64,000 nucleotides of DNA from Sphingobacterium sp. FBM7-1 (GTDB taxonomy: Bacteria; Bacteroidota; Bacteroidia; Sphingobacteriales; Sphingobacteriaceae), in the NCBI RefSeq assembly GCF_020687765.1, contig NZ_JAJEWJ010000003.1:248001-312000 (forward strand), given 5' to 3'. Below the pieces are notes generated by a model. It made no database searches. It was given only the letters and a program-made list of their open reading frames with translations, and was not told where the DNA came from. Positions 38,270-45,426 of this stretch are shown piece after piece. Made by a program: the position numbers and the translations under genes. Every line of letters begins with the position of its first letter. Position 1 is the first letter of the stretch.

Positions 38270-38683
38270 TTATTTTTTAAAATTAAATAGTGAGTAAGCT
38301 TCTGTATTGTTCAATATAAAAAACAATAATCCACCGCCAATAGCGACATTTTTCCATAATGGACCGTGCAATAATCCTGCATCGCTCTGTATAATTAATG
38401 TGATAGGAACTAGAATTAAAAATAAAATTAAGGCTGACCAACGCGTATATATACCTAATAAAAAAGTAATCCCAAATACAATCATCGCATAGCCCGACAT
38501 ACGCACTTGTGATTCCAGCGAAAGGAACTTTTCTAATAATTCGACAAATGGAGATTGTTGTAGCCGAGCTACAGTTTTAGACGTGTTTACTAGATGTGAA
38601 ATACCTGCATTAATAAAAATACCAGTAACAGCCACACGAAGTATTAAGATGGATAATGGAGAAACTCCTTCTTTTTCTTTCAT
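38270..38683 (-). CDS. DoxX family membrane protein
   Basis: A 137-residue protein with four hydrophobic helices (about 10-28, 58-77, 80-98, 110-125). LRVAVTGIFINAGISHLVN and the short loops match the DoxX/DoxD family (PF07681). Archaeal DoxD/DoxA forms thiosulfate:quinone oxidoreductase, which would suit the neighbourhood, but many bacterial DoxX proteins have other partners. It is separated by 6 bp from the SoxB-like gene. Confidence 0.8.
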   Translation of the reverse strand: MKEKEGVSPLSILILRVAVTGIFINAGISHLVNTSKTVARLQQSPFVELLEKFLSLESQVRMSGYAMIVFGITFLLGIYTRWSALILFLILVPITLIIQSDAGLLHGPLWKNVAIGGGLLFFILNNTEAYSLFNFKK

Positions 38684-38748
38684 TATAAGGTGTTTTAAGA
38701 TTTATTATTATTGAATACTACTTGCAAGAAAATGCACCGCATTCAATA

Positions 38749-39105
38749 CTAAATCCTAAATTGCTGAAAAAGAATATGGAGTGAGTTGAGGTAAGGTTTG
38801 TGAAGTAATGCTAAGTAATCTTTTACTTGAAAACTTGCTAATAATTTTTCTGAAGCTACAAATTGATTGCTGTGTGAAGGAATGATTCCTTGTAAGGAAA
38901 CTTCCCGCTTTACTTGTTGGGAAGTAAATTCTGAAAAATTACAAATGGTATGGCTAATCTTAGCTACCGATTTACCATCTGCAACAGGAATGCCCCAAGA
39001 TTGTTTTAAAGTTTGCTTAGCAAAACAAGGCAAACACAACATTACCATTAGCAGTACTAGACCGCTAAAACGTAAGATAGTATTCCATTTGCCTTGCATC
39101 ACCAC
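38749..39105 (-). CDS. Unrecognised small exported protein
   Basis: A 118-residue protein with a signal peptide (hydrophobic to about 29, MLCLPCFAKQT) and a mature part of about 85 residues (GIPVADGKSVAKISHTICNF) without recognisable domains. Start at 39105 or at the second Met (39099). It lies between thioredoxin (18 bp) and DoxX (65 bp) in the same leftward operon, so it may be a partner of the exported SoxB-like enzyme; this is inferred from position only. Confidence 0.55.
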   Translation of the reverse strand: MVMQGKWNTILRFSGLVLLMVMLCLPCFAKQTLKQSWGIPVADGKSVAKISHTICNFSEFTSQQVKREVSLQGIIPSHSNQFVASEKLLASFQVKDYLALLHKPYLNSLHILFQQFRI

Positions 39106-39123
39106 TAATATAAGCTTTTACTT

Positions 39124-39423
39124 TTATACATGTTGATTAATCAACGCTGTCAATTCATCTCTTTGACCTACACCCGATTTACGCCAAACAACTTCACCTT
39201 TTTTGAAAAGCACCAAGGTTGGTACCGAACGAATGGCATATTGTCCTGCTAAAGCATTGTTTCTATCTACATCAATTTTAATAATATCTGCTTGCTCGCC
39301 TAGCACATCCTTAACTTCAGACAATATAGGAGCTTGCATTTGACAAGGTTCGCACCAAGTCGCAAAAAAATCTACCAATACGCGTTTATCTTGATTGATA
39401 ATATCTTGAAACGATTTACTCAT
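39124..39423 (-). CDS. Thioredoxin
   Basis: A 99-residue thioredoxin fold with LVDFFATWCEPCQMQAPIL; the active motif is WCEPC rather than the usual WCGPC, with the cis-proline in RSVPTLVLF. No signal peptide, so cytosolic. It lies 7 bp after DUF6132 in the operon ending with the SoxB-like gene. A thioredoxin dedicated to reducing persulfides or feeding electrons to partner proteins in this operon is plausible. Confidence 0.93.
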   Translation of the reverse strand: MSKSFQDIINQDKRVLVDFFATWCEPCQMQAPILSEVKDVLGEQADIIKIDVDRNNALAGQYAIRSVPTLVLFKKGEVVWRKSGVGQRDELTALINQHV

Positions 39424-39430
39424 AATCTTC

Positions 39431-39616
39431 TTATTTAAAATTTGAAAACAATAATCCGCCCATCATCGCACCATATAACGTGCTGATATAGGGATTAGCT
39501 GTAATAGCGCACGTACCATTGACGCAACCTACATATTTATAATATAGAAAACCGCCTAATGCTCCTAATAGAACACCTACTATGGTCATGCCATATTGTT
39601 TTATAAATAATTCCAT
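39431..39616 (-). CDS. DUF6132 family small membrane protein
   Basis: A 61-residue protein with two hydrophobic segments (about 8-28 and 45-58) separated by a loop with YVGCVNGTCAIT, a Cys-x4-Cys pair. This pattern matches DUF6132, which in Bacteroidota is commonly beside rhodanese and thioredoxin genes. It is first in its operon, 51 bp from a GTAAC-type palindrome. Confidence 0.75.
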   Translation of the reverse strand: MELFIKQYGMTIVGVLLGALGGFLYYKYVGCVNGTCAITANPYISTLYGAMMGGLLFSNFK

Positions 39617-39667
39617 CTTTATTTTTTTAAATATGTACTAAATTAAGAAACTCTGCAAACCTAGTCA

Positions 39668-39681
39668 GTAACAAAAGTTAC
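39668..39681 (-). promoter_or_regulatory. Crp/Fnr-type palindrome before the DUF6132-thioredoxin-SoxB operon
   Basis: GTAACAAAAGTTAC matches GTAACAnnTGTTAC at all positions but one. It lies 51 bp upstream of the DUF6132 start and just after the DUF2490 stop. Confidence 0.6.
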
Positions 39682-39682
39682 A

Positions 39683-40387
39683 CTAATGAATCTGATAATA
39701 CAGATTTACAAACGCAACATGTTCGGTATTAAATATGTTTTTCTTCGCTTTGTACCTTTCAATCCAGATATAGCCGATTTCAGATTTTAGATGAGGTGAA
39801 ATTCTAATTTCATTCATCAGTTGAACACGATTATGGTCTATAGGATTCTTGCCAACTTTTCCTATTGGATTTACTAATAGTTCTTCCGAAAGGGATAAAC
39901 TATAATTATCCGTAATTTGTGCTTTCAGCCCTATACGATTTCGAGCACGTAATACATAACGATTGTCGGATGTAAAATGACGACTTTCTACTGCTGCACG
40001 ATTAGAGATTTGCCAATTTTTGGCAATCGATTTTTGCCATTGCCCTGCAGCTGAAAATCGAATTTCGCGACTATCTTGCACATAATCTTCTTTACTCAAA
40101 TCAATTTGGCTATGCGAAAAATAGGCAAATGGCGATAAAGAAACATTAAAATCAATTCCCAAATTACGATGATACCACCATCTGAAAGATTCCAACAATG
40201 GCTTTTGAACACCTACGTTACTTTCTCTTAAACTTTGCCTGCGGTATTGTATTTCCGTATCCAGTTTATTAAACTTGTCAAAAGAATAGCCAACTGTCGC
40301 TCTCCCCCACACACTATATTCCCCTTGCGCATGAGCGACAGATAAACTAACCAATACAACTATTCCTGTTAAAATACCCTTTAACAT
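39683..40387 (-). CDS. DUF2490 family outer-membrane barrel-like protein
   Basis: A 234-residue exported protein (signal peptide ending SVAHAQ). The remainder is alternating beta strands with RKLD-like KLDTEIQYRRQSLRES and FRWWYHRNLGIDFNVSLSPF, ending in an aromatic-rich strand (VAFVNLYYQIH), typical for DUF2490 (PF10677) barrels. Eight bp after the rhodanese gene, last in the MBL-rhodanese operon. Possibly a porin for sulfur compounds; substrate unknown. Confidence 0.8.
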   Translation of the reverse strand: MLKGILTGIVVLVSLSVAHAQGEYSVWGRATVGYSFDKFNKLDTEIQYRRQSLRESNVGVQKPLLESFRWWYHRNLGIDFNVSLSPFAYFSHSQIDLSKEDYVQDSREIRFSAAGQWQKSIAKNWQISNRAAVESRHFTSDNRYVLRARNRIGLKAQITDNYSLSLSEELLVNPIGKVGKNPIDHNRVQLMNEIRISPHLKSEIGYIWIERYKAKKNIFNTEHVAFVNLYYQIH

Positions 40388-40395
40388 AAAGCAAA

Positions 40396-40716
40396 CTAGA
40401 TGCTTTCCACAAGCGATTTCAATGCACGCCAGCCACCACCATTATGTACCTTTTCAAAACCTTTATTTTGTAGTATACGCATCGCTTGGCCACTTCTATT
40501 ACCACTTTGACAGAAGACTACAATATTCTTTGATTTATCCAGTGAACCCAATTTGCTTTCTAACTCGCTCAATGGAATGTTCTTTGCGCCTTTTACCGTA
40601 CCACCATTAAATTCTAAAGGCGTGCGTACATCTATTAGTTGTGGATTATTTTTCACTAATACCTCTTTTAAAGCTGTATCATCATTTGAAAATATTCCTT
40701 TAAATATTGATAACAT
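40396..40716 (-). CDS. Small rhodanese
   Basis: A single-domain rhodanese with active loop VFCQSGNRSG; the start at ATG 40716 (MLSIFKGIFSNDD) gives 106 residues and clears the preceding stop by 25 bp, whereas upstream starts in the same frame overlap the MBL gene. LIDVRTPLEFNGGTVKGAKN is the typical first half. It would transfer or accept sulfane sulfur in the cytosol. Third gene of the MBL-rhodanese operon. Confidence 0.88.
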   Translation of the reverse strand: MLSIFKGIFSNDDTALKEVLVKNNPQLIDVRTPLEFNGGTVKGAKNIPLSELESKLGSLDKSKNIVVFCQSGNRSGQAMRILQNKGFEKVHNGGGWRALKSLVESI

Positions 40717-40741
40717 AACTATTATTATTAAAATGACACTA

Positions 40742-42199
40742 CTATTCGCTAACCAGTTTATTCCCCAACTTTTTCCATTCATTGATACCTCCATCATAAA
40801 CAGTAATGTCTGTAAAACCCAAACTTTCAAAAAGTGAATAACCAATAGCTGCACGAGCTCCACTTTGACAATGAATTAGGATCGGTTGATTTTTATCTAG
40901 TTTTGACGCTTTCTCTTTTATTTCAAGCAAAGGCAAATTTGCTATACCAGCAATATGTCCTTCAGCGTATTCTTTAGCTGTACGGATATCCCAAGCTTGT
41001 ATGCCTCTTCTCTGCACAGCTTTTGTCAAGTCTTCAGCTTTAATATATTTAATTGACTTCAAGTGCTCAGACGAAATATCGTTTACCACGCCTAACACAT
41101 TGTCAAACCCTACACGCATCAACTTATGTGCTAATGCCTTCTCGTTGTCCTTTTCTACTATAAATACGACTTGGTCCTTATGATTTACTAATTGTGCAAA
41201 CCAATTATTGAATCCTTTATTCAACTCAACATGGATAGTATTCGGATGAAATCCCTTTCCTACTTCTTTGCGAACGCGTGTGTCGATTACTTTTACCCCC
41301 TTACCAATCAGATTTTTTATTTCCGAAGCATCAATTACTGCATATCGGTCATCCACCAACTTACAATATGTCCCATCACGATTCCACTCTTTCATCAACT
41401 TGAAATATGGAGGAGGAACAACTTGATCTGCCAATATGTATTTTATAAATTCAGCTTCTTTACCTGAATATTGTAGAGCAGGATTAGTCAATTTTTCAGC
41501 CTTCAATGTAGAAAATGGAATATTGCTCAACGTCTTTCCACAGAATGAACCTGCACCATGACCAGGCCATATTTCCAAATCATCAGGTAGCTTTCTGAAC
41601 TTTTCGATACTGTGATAAAGCGCTGCAGCAGAAGCTGTAGAATTTGTATCACCCTCTTCGTATTTCTCTAATAAATCAGGTCTCCCCACATCACCTACAA
41701 AAAGAAAATCCCCTGTAAAAGCTTTTATTGGATTAAGCTTATTGGCATTCGAATACAGCAAAAAGCTAATACTCTCTGGCGTATGCCCCGGAGTATGTAG
41801 CACTTGGAGAAAATATTCTCCAAATGCCAACTTATCTCCTTGTTTCAATGGTAGATAATCAAATTTATATTGCCATTCCGCAGGTCCCTCTTGAGACAAT
41901 GCTAACGTTGATGCAGTCAATTTTGCTAATTCACGCGCGCCACTTAGATAATCGGCATGAATATGTGTTTCGGTAACGAATTTCAAATTAGCGTCATACG
42001 CACTCAATGTATCGATGAACTCTTGTACATCTTTACGTGGATCGATCACAATCGCTTCCTTTGATTGGTTATCAATCAGGATGTAACCACTTTGCGAAAG
42101 ACCATCTTCATATAGACGCTTTAGGATAAGATCTTGCGCATGAAGGTTAAAACCTATCATCGACAAAATCAAACTCATTCCGAAAATTAAATTTCTCAT
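40742..42199 (-). CDS. Exported MBL-fold/rhodanese fusion (persulfide dioxygenase-like)
   Basis: A 485-residue protein with a signal peptide (MRNLIFGMSLILSMIGFNLHAQ), then a metallo-beta-lactamase domain with TETHIHADYLSG, LHTPGHTPES, GDFLFVGDVGRPDLLE and WPGHGAG, and two rhodanese domains. The first rhodanese lacks a catalytic Cys (VIDTRVRKEV region); the second has HCQSGARAA with C444. The ETHE1/PDO family oxidises persulfides to sulfite with oxygen. Its signal peptide sets it apart from its cytosolic paralogue 5 bp upstream; it would act in the periplasm. Confidence 0.9.
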   Translation of the reverse strand: MRNLIFGMSLILSMIGFNLHAQDLILKRLYEDGLSQSGYILIDNQSKEAIVIDPRKDVQEFIDTLSAYDANLKFVTETHIHADYLSGARELAKLTASTLALSQEGPAEWQYKFDYLPLKQGDKLAFGEYFLQVLHTPGHTPESISFLLYSNANKLNPIKAFTGDFLFVGDVGRPDLLEKYEEGDTNSTASAAALYHSIEKFRKLPDDLEIWPGHGAGSFCGKTLSNIPFSTLKAEKLTNPALQYSGKEAEFIKYILADQVVPPPYFKLMKEWNRDGTYCKLVDDRYAVIDASEIKNLIGKGVKVIDTRVRKEVGKGFHPNTIHVELNKGFNNWFAQLVNHKDQVVFIVEKDNEKALAHKLMRVGFDNVLGVVNDISSEHLKSIKYIKAEDLTKAVQRRGIQAWDIRTAKEYAEGHIAGIANLPLLEIKEKASKLDKNQPILIHCQSGARAAIGYSLFESLGFTDITVYDGGINEWKKLGNKLVSE

Positions 42200-42204
42200 A
42201 AATA

Positions 42205-43593
42205 TTATTTTAAGGGTTTATTATTAGTCATCCATTCTTTCATGCCTCCAGCATAGTTTCTCACCGACTCAAAACCATTTTTCTTCAAAATTGAATACGC
42301 TATGGTTGAACGGTCACCTGCCTGACAGTGAATCACGATATCTTTTGATTTATCTAACTTATCCAAGTTCGACACTAGCGTTCCTACAAAAGCATGTGTA
42401 GCACCTTCAATATGTCCTGCAACGAATTCTTTCTCATTCCGCACATCTACAACTTGAACATTATCTTCTTGAATAGCGGCCTCAAATTGATCCATATCAA
42501 TCACGTTTGCTGTTTGCAACTCCATGCCCAAATCTGTTACAGAATCAATAAAACCATATATATTATCCAATCCTATACGCATCAACTTGCGTGTGATATC
42601 TTCCATAGCTGATTCATCCGCAATAAGCACAAATGGAACATCGTAGCTAAGCACCCAACCCATCCAGTTAGCAAATGAATTGTTGCCTTGGATATTTAAT
42701 GAATTAGGCAAATAACCTTTGGCAAATTCTACTTTATTACGTGTATCCATCACCAACATACCTTCTTGATACACTTTCAAAAATTCTTCTTTTGATAATT
42801 TTTTATGTTGAGGTACAGTAGTCAATAAAGGTCTATCCACTTTATTCAACTTCTTCATCATCGCAAAATACTTCGGCGCTTCGGGCTGACCATCTAATAA
42901 ATCTTTTGTGAAAGATTCTTCGTTATCACCATATTGCAACGCCCAATTTCTGATTTTTTCGTAACCTACTGTTGTACTTGGCACAGCTCCTAAAGCTTTA
43001 CCACAAGCCGAACCTGCTCCGTGACCTGGCCATACTTGTACGTGATCTGCTAAACTCATAAAGCGTTTGATCGACTCGAACAATTGTTTAGCACCTTTTT
43101 CTTGTGTACCTGTCATACCAGCTGCTTTTTCTAACAAATCTGGTCTGCCCACATCCCCTACGAACACAAAATCTCCCGTGAACAACATAATAGGTTCTGC
43201 TGTCGCTGGATGATCTGTCAACAAGAAGCTAATACTTTCAGGTGTGTGACCTGGTGTGTGCAACACTTCTAATGTCAAATTACCCAAAGTAATCACATCT
43301 CCATGTTTCAATCCTATGTGTGCAAACTCATATTGCCAATCTGCACCACCTTCATCTGATAATAATAATTCAGCCCCTGTTAAAGCTACCAACTCGCGCG
43401 CTCCACTTAAGAAGTCTGCATGAATATGTGTTTCTGTTACTTTAGTGATTTTTAAATTATTTTGAGCCGCGATTTCTAAGTAAGTATCTACATCGCGTTT
43501 TGGGTCAATGACGATAGCTTCGCCTTTTGCTTGACATCCAATAATATAACTTGCTTGCGCTAATGTCTTGTCGTATACGTGTTGAAAAAACAT
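42205..43593 (-). CDS. Cytosolic MBL-fold/rhodanese fusion (persulfide dioxygenase-like)
   Basis: A 462-residue protein without a signal peptide. Metal ligands of the metallo-beta-lactamase domain are intact: HIHAD (56-60), H112 and H116 in LHTPGHTPES, D141, H191 in WPGHGAGS. A Cys-less rhodanese (about 268-350) and an active rhodanese with HCQAGDRST (C423) follow. Family members oxidise glutathione or other persulfides to sulfite and can hand sulfur on to rhodanese. First gene of a four-gene leftward operon with a GTAAC-type palindrome 74 bp upstream. Confidence 0.93.
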   Translation of the reverse strand: MFFQHVYDKTLAQASYIIGCQAKGEAIVIDPKRDVDTYLEIAAQNNLKITKVTETHIHADFLSGARELVALTGAELLLSDEGGADWQYEFAHIGLKHGDVITLGNLTLEVLHTPGHTPESISFLLTDHPATAEPIMLFTGDFVFVGDVGRPDLLEKAAGMTGTQEKGAKQLFESIKRFMSLADHVQVWPGHGAGSACGKALGAVPSTTVGYEKIRNWALQYGDNEESFTKDLLDGQPEAPKYFAMMKKLNKVDRPLLTTVPQHKKLSKEEFLKVYQEGMLVMDTRNKVEFAKGYLPNSLNIQGNNSFANWMGWVLSYDVPFVLIADESAMEDITRKLMRIGLDNIYGFIDSVTDLGMELQTANVIDMDQFEAAIQEDNVQVVDVRNEKEFVAGHIEGATHAFVGTLVSNLDKLDKSKDIVIHCQAGDRSTIAYSILKKNGFESVRNYAGGMKEWMTNNKPLK

Positions 43594-43667
43594 AATATTT
43601 AAATTTTAATTGTTTACTATTTATTTACTTATTGATACAAATTTCGATAATGTACCTGTGCCTATCA

Positions 43668-43681
43668 GCAACTTTTGTTAC
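43668..43681 (-). promoter_or_regulatory. Crp/Fnr-type palindrome before the MBL-rhodanese operon
   Basis: On the minus strand GTAACAAAAGTTGC, two mismatches from GTAACAnnTGTTAC, 74 bp upstream of the first MBL gene and 15 bp after the TauE/SafE stop. On the plus strand it is preceded by CTATCA, as is the site at 49067. Confidence 0.5.
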
Positions 43682-43696
43682 ACAAGGAACACGATG

Positions 43697-44515
43697 TTAA
43701 AACCAGATTTCTTTGAAAAGAATGTAGACACCCATCAGCAAGACAAACACACCAAAAGCAGGTTTTAACTTATCACTATTGATGAATCTTGTTAGGTAAG
43801 AACCTAAAAATATTCCCACAATAGACAATGAGGTTAACGTCAGTAAAAACGTCCAATCCAATGATGCATTTCCCAATTCACCTGTAAATCCTATTAATGA
43901 TTTTGCCGCGATAATAACTAGAGAAGTCCCCACAGCTTCTTTCATCGGCAACTTAGAAAACAAGACCAAAGCGGGGATAATTAAGAAACCACCACCTGCA
44001 CCTACAAGACCTGTTAACACCCCGACAAATGAACCTTCTAACAAAATCATCGGGTAATTAAACTTTTGTGGTTGTACATCGTATGTACCATCAGACTTTT
44101 TACCTTTCAGCATCGCATAAGCCGCCACGACCATCAATACTGCAAAAAGGATCATCAGAAAAATATCTTTAGTCACTTCGAATCCAGCCAGTGTAAATAA
44201 ACTATCTGGAATCGCAGGTAAGATATATTTACGTGTCAAGAAGACCGCAAAGATAGATGGTATACCAAATACGATAGCTGTCTTTATATTAACTAACCCC
44301 TTTTTGAAATAAGTGATAGACCCGACAACACTAGTCGCACCTACAATAAATAGTGAATAAGCTGTAGCTGTCACCGGCAATACCGCAAATAGATAAACCA
44401 AAACCGGTACGGTAAGAATACTTCCTCCGCCACCTATCAACTCTAATAATACTCCAATCAAGATGGATGCTATATATCCAATTATTTCCACGACTTTTTC
44501 AATTTGTTGATACAA
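43697..44515 (-). CDS. TauE/SafE family permease
   Basis: A 272-residue polytopic protein with about eight helices. The signature is LLELIGGGGSILTVPVLVYL at the N terminus and LTGLVGAGGGFLIIPALVLF in the second half, the duplicated G-G-G-S/F-P motifs of TauE/SafE (PF01925). Members are believed to export sulfite or organosulfonates, which fits disposal of sulfite made by the neighbouring dioxygenases. Divergent from the AraC regulator, with a GTAAC-type site 27 bp before its start. Confidence 0.92.
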   Translation of the reverse strand: MYQQIEKVVEIIGYIASILIGVLLELIGGGGSILTVPVLVYLFAVLPVTATAYSLFIVGATSVVGSITYFKKGLVNIKTAIVFGIPSIFAVFLTRKYILPAIPDSLFTLAGFEVTKDIFLMILFAVLMVVAAYAMLKGKKSDGTYDVQPQKFNYPMILLEGSFVGVLTGLVGAGGGFLIIPALVLFSKLPMKEAVGTSLVIIAAKSLIGFTGELGNASLDWTFLLTLTSLSIVGIFLGSYLTRFINSDKLKPAFGVFVLLMGVYILFKEIWF

Positions 44516-44542
44516 AGGTCAGCAAGTGAGAGAAAGCCTACA

Positions 44543-44564
44543 GTTACATTTGTTACATAGTAAC
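44543..44564. promoter_or_regulatory. Crp/Fnr-type site between TauE/SafE and AraC genes
   Basis: GTTACATTTGTTAC (44543-44556; reverse GTAACAAATGTAAC, one base from GTAACAnnTGTTAC) overlaps a perfect inverted repeat GTTAC-ATA-GTAAC (44552-44564). It lies 27 bp before tauE/safE and about 50 bp before the araC-type gene, so it could serve both. The same 14-mer recurs at 49067. Confidence 0.55.
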
Positions 44565-44613
44565 GTTTCTGATTAGTTAAATAATTGCTATTTTGGCCGA
44601 AAGATATTTCCTA

Positions 44614-45426
44614 ATGACCGCGAAGAAAAGCATTCTTATTAAAGACAAACTTACACCTAGCAAGCTTATCAAAATACTACCGTTTGACAACACAAAACAC
44701 AGTACGAAAGCGCACAAACACAATGGTTATCTTGAATTAGTATATCTTTTTTCTACTACAGGAACACACGAAATTGATGGAAAAATCGGGGAAATTCAAA
44801 ATCCTTGCTTGTTAGTAATTCGAAAAAACGCTGTTCATAAATGGACGTTAACGACACCAGTCGAAGGGTTTGTTATCCTTCTAAAAAATGAATTTATTGC
44901 GAATAGTCTTGACCTAGAAATAGGAAAACTAATCGAAAAAGTCACGAAGATTGATCACCTAGAATTACAGAATATCACGACCTTAAAGACTATTTTAGAA
45001 ATACTTGCAACAGAAGAGAATCCAATTGTCATTGAAGGACTTTTCAAAAGCTTATTAGCCAAAACAGTCGAAAGCGATTCTCCAACAGAAAGTAAGCTGC
45101 GTGTTAATTTTTCTTTGTACGATAGTTTTATGGATTTGCTCATAAATGAACATAAAATCATTAATAGTGTGGCGCACTACGCCAATTTACTGAATACTTC
45201 TCCACAAAATCTGAATGCATCCTGCAAGAAATACACTGATCTGTCTGCCTCAGAGATCATCGCAAATCACCTTATCAAAGAAGCGAAAAGACTTATCTAT
45301 TACACCCAAAAAAGTATGACCGAAATTGCGCATGAACTTGGATTTTCGGATAAATCAAATTTTTCCAAATACTTCAAAAAGCACACCGGACATACTCCCA
45401 AAGCTTTTAAACAAACTATTAACTAA
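44614..45426 (+). CDS. AraC family transcriptional regulator
   Basis: A 270-residue protein starting at ATG 44614; the frame can be extended to a TTG at 44593. The N-terminal half is a cupin-like sensor (HKHNGYLELVYLFS, GEIQNPCLLVIRKNAVHKW), the C-terminal half two HTH motifs of AraC type (NSVAHYANLLNTSPQNLNAS; MTEIAHELGFSDKSNFSKYFKKH). It is divergent from the TauE/SafE gene and convergent with the TonB receptor, their stop codons overlapping. Likely effector and targets unknown. Confidence 0.93.
   Translation: MTAKKSILIKDKLTPSKLIKILPFDNTKHSTKAHKHNGYLELVYLFSTTGTHEIDGKIGEIQNPCLLVIRKNAVHKWTLTTPVEGFVILLKNEFIANSLDLEIGKLIEKVTKIDHLELQNITTLKTILEILATEENPIVIEGLFKSLLAKTVESDSPTESKLRVNFSLYDSFMDLLINEHKIINSVAHYANLLNTSPQNLNASCKKYTDLSASEIIANHLIKEAKRLIYYTQKSMTEIAHELGFSDKSNFSKYFKKHTGHTPKAFKQTIN

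Noticed and set aside
40717..40863. Longer N terminus for the small rhodanese
   Set aside because: It would overlap the preceding MBL-rhodanese gene by over 100 bp, and the first 27 codons are an out-of-frame copy of that gene's end.
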